A stretch of DNA of 64,000 nt from Allium sativum (Eukaryota > Streptophyta > Magnoliopsida > Asparagales > Amaryllidaceae): NCBI GenBank assembly GCA_030737875.1, contig CM060922.1, positions 319,897,456-319,961,455 on the forward strand. The letters are read 5' to 3'. The first letter of the stretch is position 1; each line of letters begins with the position of its first letter. The notes beneath the pieces are model-generated. The model did no database searches, was not told the DNA's origin, and was given only the letters and a program-made list of their open reading frames with translations. The translations under genes and the position numbers were made by a program. Shown here piece by piece: positions 22,181-34,800 of this stretch.

Positions 22181-22457
22181 TGTTAGGTGTGGCTCGCATT
22201 GGAATGAAGTGGGTGCGTGGATTGGACGAGAGAATTATCTCACGTCACAGGATATTAAGAAAGATCGTGGTATATATATGGTATTGGTGGTATGTAACAA
22301 TGGAGATTCCTTTTGTTACAATAAGTGTTTGCCAATACCAAATTATATGCTCGATGGGAGGCGATGAGATGTTCAATAGGGACGCCGGCATGAGAGATTT
22401 CGACCGTTGAGTCCGATAGACACGGTGAAGCGCGTGCGCAGGAAATGCCGAAACTCA
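22181..22457 (+). mobile_element. Copia LTR, complete (277 bp)
   Basis: Starts TGTTAGGTGTGGCTCGC right after the purine tract and ends GCCGAAACTCA, with TG...CA termini. Flanking sequence on the right is the copia C fragment. I see no target duplication for the cluster. Confidence 0.85.
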
Positions 22458-23138
22458 CCATTCACATAGTATTGAAGGCCATAACCCTTCCGATTTCCAC
22501 CTGATATTTCCATAAAATAAAGTTGTCTTCATCGAGTGGTGTTGTGATCACTTGGCTCTTGGCTTAATCAGGATTGTGATGGATGTTGCAACTTCATTAG
22601 CATTGTTTCTTGATGTTGCCGAGGTGACTTCATCATCGTCACCTATCATGTTTTTCTGCATTTGAAGGAATGAGCAGATGGATCGGTTCTTGGGTCAATC
22701 TAAAGAAAGGTAATGGCTTGGCGAGACAGTGAGAGGAAAACAACGGCCAAGAACATACTTGAATGATGACCAAAAACGAAAAACTGCAGCAATGACTGCA
22801 CAAAATGAAGGCAATGGACTAAAATAAGGGACAAACATGGATCAGATGACGAGCAAAAACGACTTTGATGATCCAAGATCGATGCAGCCAAGAAGGAGAT
22901 GATAATTCTCTGATCTCTCTTTAGCATGGCACGACAATGGTAAGAACAGATGCTAATGGCCGAATCTTGAATAGAGGATGGTATATACTTCACTGATGAA
23001 TGCTTATCTGAGGAGTAAAAAATCAACGATCCACTCTGATCAGCTTTGCAGGTGATGATGCCAACAGGTGGTATGCACGGATGCTTAAGTGATGACTAAG
23101 AACTGCTTGTCGCTAGGCAAAGACGCTCTGATACCAAA
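22458..23138 (-). pseudogene. Copia element C: 5' leader and Gag start only (minus strand)
   Basis: A primer-binding site is present on the minus strand (GCTCTGATACCA on plus, about 23128-23139), the sequence used by initiator tRNA-Met-primed copia elements. Near 22470-22540 the minus strand reads DEDNFILWKYQVEIGRVMAF, the usual start of a copia Gag. The rest of the element is missing, cut off by the LTR cluster at 22457. Confidence 0.7.
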
Positions 23139-23440
23139 GTAACTTTGTAATGAATTATGGAACTTTTATTTCATTAGCCTGAAATAATTACATGACTTGT
23201 AATGATGTACACAACGATGTAGTATTTATTTTGGTAAGTCAACACTTAAACTAACTTTGAATGCAACAAATACTACTCTGCTTCTGCATTGGAAAATTGA
23301 AGCAAAAATGAGCAGCAGCTTATAGGTTGCTGCAGTTGAAAAAAAGAATAAAATGAGCCTGAGATAAAAAAAATGTTATATGCTCATGAATTGTTGAATT
23401 AAATACTTGAAGTTGGTTGAATATTATTGTTGGATTTTAT
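23139..23440 (-). mobile_element. Probable 5' LTR of copia C
   Basis: AT-rich sequence directly outside the primer-binding site, where a 5' LTR must lie. Without a second copy the outer boundary is a guess. Confidence 0.4.
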
Positions 23441-24479
23441 GTAATATTTTATTCAACTTTATTAGAGAAATAAGGCAAGACGCATGAGGAACTACTGCAT
23501 ATGAGAGTAGTGCACTCACCTGCTATGGGTTGGCGAGAAAGCCCACCAGCACACAGAGAAAAATCCTCACCTACACAAGCAAATGAGTGATTCCCCTGCA
23601 TGCAGGTGAGTAGTGGGCTACAGTCCACTTGTTTTAGCAAAGTGGACATGCAGCCCATTGTTTGTGGCATGTTGGAGTAGTTTTACCCAAGATTAAAAAA
23701 TAAAATAAAAATTTACGCTTTGTCACCAGCCTAACAAGGGCCAGCAAATTTGTGGGCGGTTGTTCACTGGGATATGTTAGTCGAACAGTCTCAACTATTG
23801 AAATCCTATAATCCAAATTTATGCATCTTCGTATGCCTACTTTGTCATATACATATACAAGTTCTTTTCTTTTAACAAGCACTTTCGGTTCTCTGGTTAT
23901 GTATTTTCTTGCATGAACGTTGCCTAATTGCATGCATTTTGTATGCTTGACTAAGTTTCAATTGTTTAAATTGTGTTGAATGCATCTAAAATATCATTTC
24001 TATAGAGAAATGTTGCACGTATTTTATATATTTGGCTTAGATTGTACTTATATTTGTCTTTCTAGATTTGTAGTTGATTGGTTTCTATCAAATAGTTGAC
24101 ATTTGTAGAAGCATGCATTGATAAGTTAATAAAGAGAAGCAACCATGTTCTTGTACATCAAGTTTCTTTGAATAAGCTTACTTCATTTTATTTCACTTTT
24201 TTATTTAGAATTTGTTTAGTTGCTCCTTAAAAATGGAGTAAAAAAAAAAAAAAAAAACTAAGTCTAATCCTTATTTTACAGTTTGGGTGTTTTGCAGTCA
24301 TATGACTCATATCTGAGTCTAATCTGCTAACTAAGTCTAATCTGAGCAATTGAGTTGAATCCTTATTTTACAATTTTATACATAAGGAAAACTCCAAGGA
24401 CCATTTTAAATGTTTGAAATCTCTAACTCTTTTTTTGGCATGCACTTCGATAATCTTTGATTTACAACTTCCAGAATGA
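23441..24479. other. Unassigned AT-rich sequence
   Basis: No coding frame, terminal repeat or RNA gene recognised. It holds an A18 tract near 24240 and a short repeat of CTAAGTCTAATC (24260 and 24330). Confidence 0.6.
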
Positions 24480-25560
24480 TTTGTCTCCATTTCTCAGAAT
24501 GGTTTGAAACCTCTAACTATATCTTTATCTTTATAATAATAGGAATACTTAAGGATGGTAAAGCTTTTTTGGATTTTCAAAAAAGCCCTTTGCTCTCAAA
24601 CTACCTCAAACCACGTACACCATTTAACAGAAGGGCAAAATGGTACTTACACCCACACAATTACTATATGCTCTCATTTCCTTTACCCCGCTAACACCGG
24701 TTACTCACACGTTTCATTTTCCGTTTCATTTTTCGTTTTTTTTTCACCCTCTTTCGTCGCTCTCCTCTCCAGATTCTTCGCCTCTTCTTCGATTCGTCAA
24801 TTTCTCTTCCTTCTATCAACACTAATATTCTTCTTATTTTACTGATTGTTCGGAGTTCCTTTACTTCACACTTGATTTCCTTCTCCTCCCACCTATTTAT
24901 TGCTTCGCTGCTTCTGATCTAACAGTTCACCTTCGTCCTTCCCCTATACCCGTCCGACCGGTGCTCTAAACCACCATTTAATTTCCCTGTATCGGCCACT
25001 GCTCCATGCCACTCGCACTAGGCCAAACGTACCTCCGCGTTGACAGCTACTTCACAGGTGAACACGGTATGTATTTCTTCCTTCCTCCTACTTTGTTCAC
25101 TTTATTCGTTCATCGTGTTGTTAGTTCAGATCTGATGTTGTACGTTGTCAGTTAACCCTTCGTTGTTTTGTTCTTCGTCTTCAGATCTAATTTGTAAGTT
25201 CAGATCTGCTACGCATCCTTCTTCCTCCTGTTGTATATTGCTATTTACCCCGTCACTGTTTCTAATTTGTTTTATTTCTTTGTTCTTGCTATTCAGATCT
25301 GACAATAGGTATGTAATTAAGGGTCCGTCGGTTTTACTGGCTGCGGTCTACTTTGGTGGATCCCTTTGCTTCATCATGACGGTAATGGTACAATACCTGA
25401 TTTATGATTTGTTATTCCTGACCAATCAATATGTAGTTTGCACACATAAATATTTGTAGTTTGCACACATATTTCTATTTTTTTTACTTTCATTTGCTTG
25501 CAGGGAGATCGACTGGCTGAAGGTTGGCCTTTCATCTGAGTTTCCCATAGGTATAACGAT
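24480..25560 (+). other. Gene-like leader and exon-like fragments at the left part of CACTA-2
   Basis: A CT-rich leader-like stretch (24715-24900) resembles a plant 5' UTR. ATG 25006 opens a 62-nt frame (MPLALGQTYLRVDSYFTGEH) ending at a splice-donor-like G|GTATGT. Further exon-like pieces end at ATGACG|GTAATG (25381) and lie between TTGCAG and ATAG|GTATAA (about 25503-25551, EIDWLKVGLSSEFPI in one frame). Joining them in phase gives stops, so this is either decayed or wrongly spliced in my reading. No family recognised. Confidence 0.35.
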
Positions 25561-25931
25561 TTTTCATCTGAGTCCTTTACTGAAAGTATGAACCATTTTT
25601 CTATTGATCTCTTTTACCTAACAGATTAATTACTTGATTTTATTATGTAAACTGTCACATACATTTATATTTTTTTCCATTATTTCGATCGTTGAAATGG
25701 TATGATACATTTATTTATGTTAAATGACATTCACTTTTGTAAAACTTTCAGTTGCCAAATACGTAAAAGGTATCCAGTCAATCTATTACATATAAAATCT
25801 CATTTTTTTGCAAACAAAGTCGTATTCACCATAACATATTTTTTAAAATTGACTAAACTCCATACAAGTTTCAATCAATATATCTTTTTACATATTTATT
25901 CATTTATTTGCTAATTGGATTTTTGCCACAA

Positions 25932-26123
25932 GGACAAAAAGAGCAAAAAGTTTTCTCGAAAGGACATGGGCAAAAAAATTTGCTCAAAAGGACATTTTCT
26001 AGTGGAAATGGTGGAATTAAAAGGGGGGGGGGCTTATTTTTTCACTTTACACTAAAAATTGGTCTTTTAAGCAAATTTTTTGGCTCTTGTCCTTTTGGGC
26101 AAACTTTTTGCTTTTTCTGTTCC
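25932..26123. mobile_element. Foldback / MITE-like element
   Basis: Arms of about 52 bp in inverted orientation (25932-25983 and 26071-26123), each with AGCAAAAAGTTT, AAAGGACA and AAAAAATTTGC, around 80% complementary by eye, with a ~87-bp loop containing a G9 run. No clear target duplication, so the superfamily is unknown. Confidence 0.6.
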
Positions 26124-27163
26124 TGTATTATTTTTATTTATATTACATGAAGTTTTTTTTTTCTTCATATTTTTCAGTTGCCAAATATACATACGGTTTA
26201 ATGGCAAACTCTTACAAATAATTTTTTTTTTCGCAAGAACCAACGTATATATGGCAGTTAACAGGCCTTCCAATAACCGCAGTATCAAAAATTTAATACC
26301 TCATTGTTGTGCGTGGGATTATAATTATATATTTAAATGTGTTTCCACTTTTGGTTTTACTGTTGTTATAATAAATTGCCTTCCATACTAATTTAGAATA
26401 GGGCTTTACTACTTTATAATAGTTTTTATTTTCCAAACATTGGACACTTACCTAATATTTACCAAATCTTCAAGTAGTTTCAAAAAATAAATCTTTTACA
26501 TGACTGCTTTATCAAACAAATTGATTACCTGATTTTATGATGAGTTCTTTGCTGACAATGTGAACCATTTGTCCATTGATATGTTTTACTGCACAGATTA
26601 ATTACTTGGTTTTATGATGTATATTGTCACATACATTTTTTTTCCTGTTGTTTCAATCACTAAAATGCATGAATACATTTATTATATTAAATGACATTTA
26701 CTTTCCGTAACATTTTCAACTGCCAAACAGGTAAACGGTATCCTGCCAAATTCTTATATGTAAAATCTCAAATTTTTGCAAAAAAAGCCCTATTGACCAT
26801 AACATATATTTTTTAAGCTGATCATTAAAATGATATATATTGAGCAAACCATTTCCTATCAAACTCTTACATATAAAATCTCATATTTTCGCAGACAAAC
26901 CCATATTCACCATAACATTTTATAATTGATTAAATTCCATAAAAGTTTCAAAAATCGTGTCTCTATACATATTTATTCACATATTTGCTAATTGATATTT
27001 ACCAAATCTTCAAGTAGTTGACAGAAATAATTCTTTTATATGATTTCTTTATCAAACAGATTGATTGCTTGATTTCATGATGAGTCCTTTACTGACGGTG
27101 TGAACCATTTTTCTATTGATCTCTTTTACCTAATAGATTAATTACTTGATTTTATTATGTAAA

Positions 27164-28377
27164 GGTAATTTTTATTCTAATGCACAATTTTAATAAGTTA
27201 ATCCACCATTTTACTTTAATAAGTTGATCCCCAACTATTTTGTAAGTTAATCCACGAGTGGATTAACTTAAAGATTTCATGTTTTTGTTTAAAAAAAAAG
27301 GAAAACCAGTCATCCTTAAAGAAGTTGCATAGCCACATGGAATATTTTCTTTTATTTTTTCACCTAGTTCAATATGTAAACATCAAATGTTAGTTTTCGT
27401 GCAATATTGCATATAGGTCTTAGTTTTTTTTGGGACTTTGAAGGATAAATCTTTTTTCTGTTCTTTTAAAGTTTTGCCTTTCCATTACGGTTATTTATAC
27501 AGAACATATTTGCATCATTTTGTAAAGTATCTTTTATGCAATACAAGCACTCTCTTTACATTTTACATCGCTCTTTCTATCTCTCTCTCTCTCTCAATCA
27601 CATTTCTAAATCACTCAAGCATTACAAACAACACTTTCAAGATTGTTAATAGTTTAGTTCTTCATTGTTTTTTTAGGACAAAACTAGTACATATTTTCAT
27701 TCAACAATAATATGTATATTTATTCAAATGTATTTTATAGCCTTATTAAGCAACTGTTTTTCTTCTATAAATGTATTTTTAAGCTCACACTCATATTTTA
27801 AGTGTCGATTAGAAGAATTAGTGCATCACATGAGTATTTCAATTGAAGAATATAGAATGCAAATATAAAACCATGACCAATACATAGTTAATAGATTCAT
27901 AGTTTCGCAATAGCAAATACAGTAGCGAGGTTCCTGTGTATGTGACCAAGCATGATATGTTTTTTGTATCAAGAGAAAGTACTTCCGTTACAAATTCTAC
28001 TCACTATTCTGCTGGTTTTTGTCTTATTTTCATGACTTCCATCTTCTGTAATGCTTAAAATGGAATAGCATTTTGCATAAATTCTTATATATAATCAAGA
28101 CCAACGATGTTCTGTTCTTCTTAAACTTCAAACTAAAAATAATCAAACTATTTACCGTTATTACGTTGAATGATGTACTACACTTGGATTTAGGTGTAGG
28201 ATTTAAGAAATAAGAATTATACGAAGCACAAACTGAGAAGAAGAAAGATATATATTTGACATTTTTTTAGGTGGATAAGGATAAACTAATTAAAATGTAA
28301 ATACTATTAAAAGTCAACGTTGCTATTTAATAGGGTGGATTAACTTATAAAAATAGCGGATTTGAATATAAATTACC
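27164..28377. mobile_element. Non-autonomous Mutator-like element, 1214 bp, 9-bp TSD
   Basis: TTATGTAAA is duplicated exactly at 27155-27163 and 28378-28386. Terminal inverted repeats of 44 bp (27164-27207 and 28334-28377) begin GGTAATTT and end AAGTTAATCCACC. A 9-bp TSD with long TIRs points to Mutator-like elements. No transposase; interior AT-rich and non-coding. Confidence 0.9.
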
Positions 28378-28634
28378 TTATGTAAACTGTCACATGCATT
28401 TATATATTTTTTCCCATTATTTCGATCGTTGAAATGGTATGATACATTTATTTATGTTAAATGACAATAACTTTTGTAAAACTTTCAGTTGCCAAATACG
28501 TAAAAGGTATCCAATCAATCTCTTACATATAAAATCTCAATTTTTGCAAACAAAGCCGTATTCACCATAACATATTTTTTAAAATTGACTAAACTCCATA
28601 CCAGTTTCACTCACTATATCTCTTTACATATTCA

Positions 28635-30734
28635 TGTTATGAAAAATTGCGCCTTTGCGGAAGACCAATAAGCAGGATCTAGATTTGCCAATTGAACACC
28701 AATCTAATCTGATAGCAATTATTCTATTACATCAAACAAATAGTAAATAACAATAACAGAGAAACAAAGAGACACAATATTTATACTGGTTCCACTATTC
28801 TCGAGATAGTGTACGTGCAGTCCAACAGAGAGAGATTTTATTCCACATGAGAGAATTACAAGAGATTACAAAATAAGAGTTTACATATCCAAACCTCAAT
28901 CAGGTTTAACAAGAAGAGACACCATTGGGGATCACTGGCTCCAGGCCAGGATGAGTTTACATTAAAGTCTGCCCCTCAATATATAGCCAGTGCAAATCTA
29001 TGTGAGTCATCAATTAAATTACCAACATATGGTAATAATATAATGGAGGCAAATTACCATAGCAACAAATGTGCAAACATAGGAAGTAAATCAATCCGTT
29101 TCTTTAATATAGATGGAAGAAATTAATCCCTTTATTTATTTCTTTACCACCTCATCAAACGCAATTAATGCATTCCCATTATAAAAATATTTACTTTCCA
29201 TTCTTTGCAAATTTGTTCCAATTAATTTGTGATTTTGTATCACCAAATTTAACACTCCACATTGATGCAAAATCACATATCTGCAACACCCTATCTCCAA
29301 TCAAATTCTCTTCACATCATAAAACTCTTCAACAGAACTCCACCTTCAATCAAAATCTCACAATGAGATAGAAACCAAAAATGAATATTTGCTTAATGTG
29401 TTCCAGCAAAGCTACCCCCCATCACACAATTGTTAACGAGCTCAGACAACGTCCCCGCCCGCCAACAAACTGTTGCAAATATCCAAAATAAAAAAGAAGG
29501 CAGACACCAAAGTAATCTCAACACCACCAATTCAAATACAGAGCCAAAATACAAATCTCTGTACTCACAAAAAATCTCTCTCCTGCCACTTAATCAAAAC
29601 CAATACAAGCTTCACCCACCGCCTACAAAAGATGCATCTACCACCATGAGCTGCACCACGCATAAACCAACGGTCTAAAAGTGCTTGCAATACACATCGA
29701 CACCCGTCTAACACTTGACCTGAGCTCCTTCCTCGATCATCCCGGATCCCTCGAGCATCATCAACCTGAAGACCCTTGTCTAAACCACAATGATCTCTGT
29801 CTCGACACCCGTCTATCACTTGATCTGAGCTCCTTTCCTGATCATCTTGGATCCCTCGAGCATCATCAACATGAAGACCCCTGTCAGAAACATGATCAAA
29901 ACTTCCCAAATCCAATAGTCCCTTCAACGCAGTAAACTCCATATCACGTCAAAGTTCCCAGATTGGAATGCTCTTCACTGTCGACGTAATCTCCTCCACC
30001 AAAGTCTCATTTTCTCCAAAATAGTAATAGCATAATCACCACCGAATCTACCAACCTTTGTAGAAATAATTGATGCACAATTCAAAATAAATCGCCTCGC
30101 TCTGATACCAATCTGTTGTGAAAAAATTGCGCCTTTGCGGAAGACCAATAAGCAGGATCTAGATTTGTCAATTGTACATCAATCTAATATGTTAGTAATT
30201 ATTCTATTACATCAAACAAATAGTAAATAACAATAACAGAGAAACAAAGAGACACAATATTTATACTGGTTCCACTATCCTCGAGATAGTGTACGTCCAG
30301 TCCAACAGAGAGAGATTTTATTCCACATGAGAGAATTACAAGAGATTACAAAATAAAAGTTTACATATCCAAACCTCAATCAGGTTTAACAAGAAGAGAC
30401 ACCATTGGGGATCACTGGCTCCAGGCCAGGATGAGTTTACAGTAAAGTCTACCCCTCAATATATAGCCAGTGCAAATCTATGTGAGTCATCAATTAAATT
30501 ATCAACATATGGTAATAATATAATGGACGCAAATTACCATAACAACAAATGTGCAAACATAGGAAGTAAATCAATCCGTTTCTTTAACATAGATGGAAGA
30601 AATTAATCCCTTCATTTATTTCTCTACCACCTCATCAAACGCAATTAATGCATTCCCATTATAAAAATATTTACGTTCCATTCTTTGCAAATTTGTTCCA
30701 ATCAATTTGTGATTTTGTATCACCAAATTTAACA
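28635..30734 (-). mobile_element. Non-autonomous LTR retrotransposon, 2.1 kb, TSD ATTCA
   Basis: LTRs at 28635-29254 (620 bp) and 30114-30734 (621 bp), nearly identical, with TG...CA ends (on plus TGTT(A/G)TGAAAAA...TTTAACA). ATTCA flanks both sides (28630-28634, 30735-30739). The primer-binding site on the minus strand is at 30099-30110 (TGGTATCAGAGC, three bases from the LTR), so the element reads right to left and uses initiator tRNA-Met, as copia elements do. The internal region is only 859 bp and has no recognisable Gag or Pol: a TRIM/small-LARD type element that must be moved by another element's proteins. Confidence 0.92.
29565..29942 (-). CDS. Uncharacterised 125-aa ORF in the small LTR element
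   Basis: The only sizeable sense-strand frame of the element, starting about 155 bp after the primer site. It contains a ~38-residue tandem duplication (LHVDDARGIQDDQERSS, LQVDDARGIRDDRGRSS) caused by a 115-bp DNA duplication (from about 29698 and 29813). No match to Gag motifs that I know. It may be chance; the low stop density follows from the duplication. Confidence 0.25.
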   Translation of the reverse strand: MEFTALKGLLDLGSFDHVSDRGLHVDDARGIQDDQERSSDQVIDGCRDRDHCGLDKGLQVDDARGIRDDRGRSSGQVLDGCRCVLQALLDRWFMRGAAHGGRCIFCRRWVKLVLVLIKWQERDFL

Positions 30735-31854
30735 ATTCACTTATTTGCTGATTGGTTTTACCAAAGCTTTGAGTAATTCCTACAAATATGTCTTTTACAT
30801 GACTATTTTATCAAACAGATTGATTACTTGATTTTTTGATGAGTCCTTTGTGAACCATTTTTCTATTGATAACTAAAATGGTATGATACATATATTCATA
30901 TTACATGAAGTTTTTTCTCTTCATATTTTTCAGTTGCCAAATATACATACAGTTTAATGGCAAACTCTTACATATAAAATTTTATTTTTTCGCAAGAACC
31001 AACGTATATAAGGCAGTTAACAGGCCTTCCGATAACCGCAGTATCAAAAATTTAATACCTTATTGTTGTGCGCAGGATTATAATTATATATTTAAATGCC
31101 TTTCATAGGGTTTGTAAGCCTATTTTCTTCTGCTTTTTTTGTTGCTCAGTTTTTATTCTTTTTCCTTGTTTTTTCAATTGGATCTATTTTCAAGCTGTGA
31201 TTTTATTTGCATCTCTAGTTTTACACCTGTTTTTGGGCATATACTTGATGATTATGGACTTTATTTTTCTGTCTTAAATTATATACGGATATTGCTGTGC
31301 TTATTATGCAATCGAACATTATTCGGCTATCTTTATTTTTCGTTGTTAATGTATAAAAAGGTATGCTTTGTCAACTTAATGTGGCCTATACTAATTCACT
31401 ACATATCTTGACTTTTATTTTTACATTCCCTGTAACTTTATTTTTATCATATAGTCCACAAATTTGTCTTACTACAAGAGTGCAGAAATTGACAAAATAG
31501 ACATTGGTATTGTCTGTTCAATGGCCTTGAATTTGACTACATGTATAGGAAACCATGGTCTGTTAATGTTGTGCTATTGGTTAACGTTAGAAGGCTTGAA
31601 GTTAGTGTTTTAATTTGGTAATAATTTTGAACTATTAATGTTCTTCTGATCTTCTTTCTGTTTCTTTTAAATATCAGTAAGGTTGACAACTTATATGAGC
31701 GATTAAGTTAAGTAAAATGTAGTAACGCAGCACAGCCATACATGCGACCATAAGTAATCTAATTTTAACCCAATTTGAAAGAAAAATAAACATGTGAAGA
31801 TTAGTTATCAGTTGAATATTTTGAGTGACACTTTATATTTTATTTGAATTTTTT

Positions 31855-34800
31855 AGATACTGGATCTAACTTGCCCTAGCAAAAGGAATGGAAGGAGTTG
31901 TTTTGTGGTCTGTGGCTGTACTGATAAGTTGGTTGAGGAATTATCAGAATATGGGCGGCTAAGCAGTCGTTCAAGGTACAATAATTTGGTTTCCATTATG
32001 AATTCATATCCCATCATTTAAGTATGATGTGTTTTTTTAATTCCGCGTCAGGTTCATTTTGAATTCATACCCCATCTTTTAAGCATTTACAAAAGTACAT
32101 GAAATTAGTATACTATAACTGTAAAGTGTGGATGTTTTTTTTAATATATACTACAAGTTGTCTCATTTTTTATACCAATATATTCTTCCTTATTTCAAAA
32201 ACCTTGCTACAGCATTAGCATATGAGAATGTGGGTTGTTAATAGTATGATATTCACCTTTCCTTTTTCAGCAATTATACGTTTACGTCCAGATCAAATTT
32301 GACGTATTTTTGTGTTATCAATAGTAAGTTACCACATGTCCTTTATGTTGGCTTTTTTTGTTAATAGTACGTATTTCATGTATCTTTTTTTCCATAGTCC
32401 ATTTGTAGTCTATAAGTTTATGGAATTTACCTTTTTTTGGCTGTTGAAATTGGAGCAAAACCAATATATCAAAACACAGAAACTTAGATAGATAAATACG
32501 AGTACAGATAATCTGATAGTCCTACTATGTTGATCCACTATAGATAAAGAAATATTAAAACTGAAAAACTAAACCAGCTGTAACCAATTTTGTGCACAGT
32601 CCTCATTGGCATTCCTACTAACAATCATATGTTATTAATTTACTTGGAACATTGCTAATTATAGGTCATGCTTCAAACTTTTATGGATGCTTTAAAAGAA
32701 ATATTGACAGTTGACAAACCTACGGATACTTCCACTTATGTTTCATGGACGCTTTGGGTTGGTAAGTTTATCTTTCAGGTTTTTAATTTATGTTTTAAAA
32801 TTGTTTGTTGATTCAACCATATTCATTTATGTTCAATATAAAATATTTTATAATTTATAACAAGAGATATCTATTAACATATATTATAGGTTCCATCAGT
32901 GATAATCTTTCTATAGATTTAAAGTTGTGAAAATGAACGTTGATCAAATATAGTGTTTTGGATAAGTATGTGATTATTTATATCGGTTATATAGGGCACT
33001 GTATAATAGTTATTTAACGCCATAAGGATGAATACTATAATCATACCATATCATGTAAAGACTTATGTGGCCACTGACTCCTAATTTACAGACTTAATCT
33101 ATACATACAATTTTTGAGGTCATTGTTTACTGGAAATTTTAGGTTGCTAATTTAGGAGTTTTGCACCATTTATGAAACATGGTGTTTGAATTGATCTGAT
33201 CCACTGACGTGGATATGTTTTATTGCCAAAGCAATATTTGGCTGCGGTTTTCCTTTAACTAAATATGTGGTATCCACCATTGTATGATATAAGTTTCCTA
33301 TCTACATGCTGATAATAATAAAAATATTTGTTTAGACCAACAAAAAATTCCAAATTTCGGGTTGCCAAATCATGTTAATTGTTGTATAAATCTGTATCTA
33401 AGATTTATGACAGATCTCATATTTGTCATTTTGTTTTAACCACTCATATTTATTTGCTATAACTACCCGAAATTTTTTGTTAACTATTGAGTACTTCATT
33501 TTACTTATATTGCAATACAGTAGATTTTATTTCTGTATTATTAGGATTTCGTTTGGTCTTCCACCTTTTCATTCTGGGCCATTTTTTGCTCCTTTTCCTA
33601 CATGAGTAGAGGAATATGGCTAAAAAAGACCTTTATAGGATTTCCTTACAATGGTGGAATTAAACGCAGGCCAAATATATCATTTGTTTCATGTTTTTCA
33701 ATTAGTGAGACATGAGTTTGCATTATGCACTAACAGATATTCATGTATAGCATACAAGCTTGCAATTATGCTTTAAGGCTCAAAGACTGAAATACGCAGG
33801 AATACAGGATTCAAATTAATGTTTGAAATTTCTTTAGTTATTAATGTCATGCCACAAATTTTATTTTCCCTTGATGTAGCAGTACACTAATCTCATGGTC
33901 AAGCTGTATATCACATCATATCAATTACCTTCTATTACCATCTATTATTTCTTATCTCATTTTTCTTTGGATATTCTGTTTCATGTCACTAGTATTATCC
34001 GAATTGTATTTACTTGCACATTTTCAGCTAACGGAAAGCAAAGGTTGAATATTTGCAGTCAATGTAAAGCATCCTTTTTTTTCACTTGTAGATTGAAGAA
34101 TTTGACAAGGATGTTGGTGAGCTTTTTGCTGGATGTTCACAAGTGTCTGCTGCTGGATCCTTCTCTTGCCACTTTTTTTATCCAGACATTAAATAAAAAA
34201 TTATTATGGAAATGTACATGAAATAAATACTCTTTGCAATGTTATTTGTGTGCATGCAATATCTTATCTAATCCTTAGCTACTTCAAAATGTACATTTAT
34301 ACAAATTGTGTGGTCCTACTGCACGCAGTGTTTCCTTTTTATAAAATTATCTACCTACTACATGAATTTGCACGTTTGACTTGGTTGGCAGTAAATGTGA
34401 AACTGATTTGTTTACATCTTAGTTGCTATTGTTCTTATTATTACACCTGCTTTGCACAAAGTAAAGCTTTTGCACAAAACCAAGCTTGGCAACAATTGTC
34501 TACGCATACGTCCAACGGACGTGCCAAAGTACTGGTATTGATATAATGCAAACATCTTGATATAAATTTTGATTTCTAACTGCATTTAATTGTTTGTGGC
34601 TTTTCTGCAGTCATATCGGAGTAGCAACAACGTGTCAAATGGAGGAAATATACAAGTTGAGAATCATTCTAAAAGTGCAAACTATTGGGTTGGCAAATGA
34701 ATGCTGTTGCAGAAACAACAATTGCATCAACTGATCCTACTGTTTTAGTACATCATGTACCATTAGGAGCATATGCTTGGAATGTTCGTGTTGATACGGT

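Larger units (their letters stand above)
25561..31100 (+). repeat. Repeated intron-like units (five or more diverged partial copies)
   Basis: A ~500-bp motif string recurs: GATGAGTCCTTTACTGA, GTGAACCATTTTTCTATTG, CAGATTAATTACTTGATTTT, GTCACATACATTTATA, GAAATGGTATGATACA, TTTTCAGTTGCCAAATA, CAAACTCTTACATATAAAAT. Copies or parts lie at 25561-25925, 26155-26300, 26450-27000, 27000-27163, 28378-28634 and 30735-31080. Later insertions (foldback, Mutator-like, LTR element) interrupt the series. ORFs here are chance. Confidence 0.7.

Noticed and set aside
24476..25459. A host gene promoter and first exons
   Set aside because: The leader-like CT-rich stretch is suggestive, but exon-like pieces cannot be joined without stops and no family is recognisable; kept only as a low-confidence feature.
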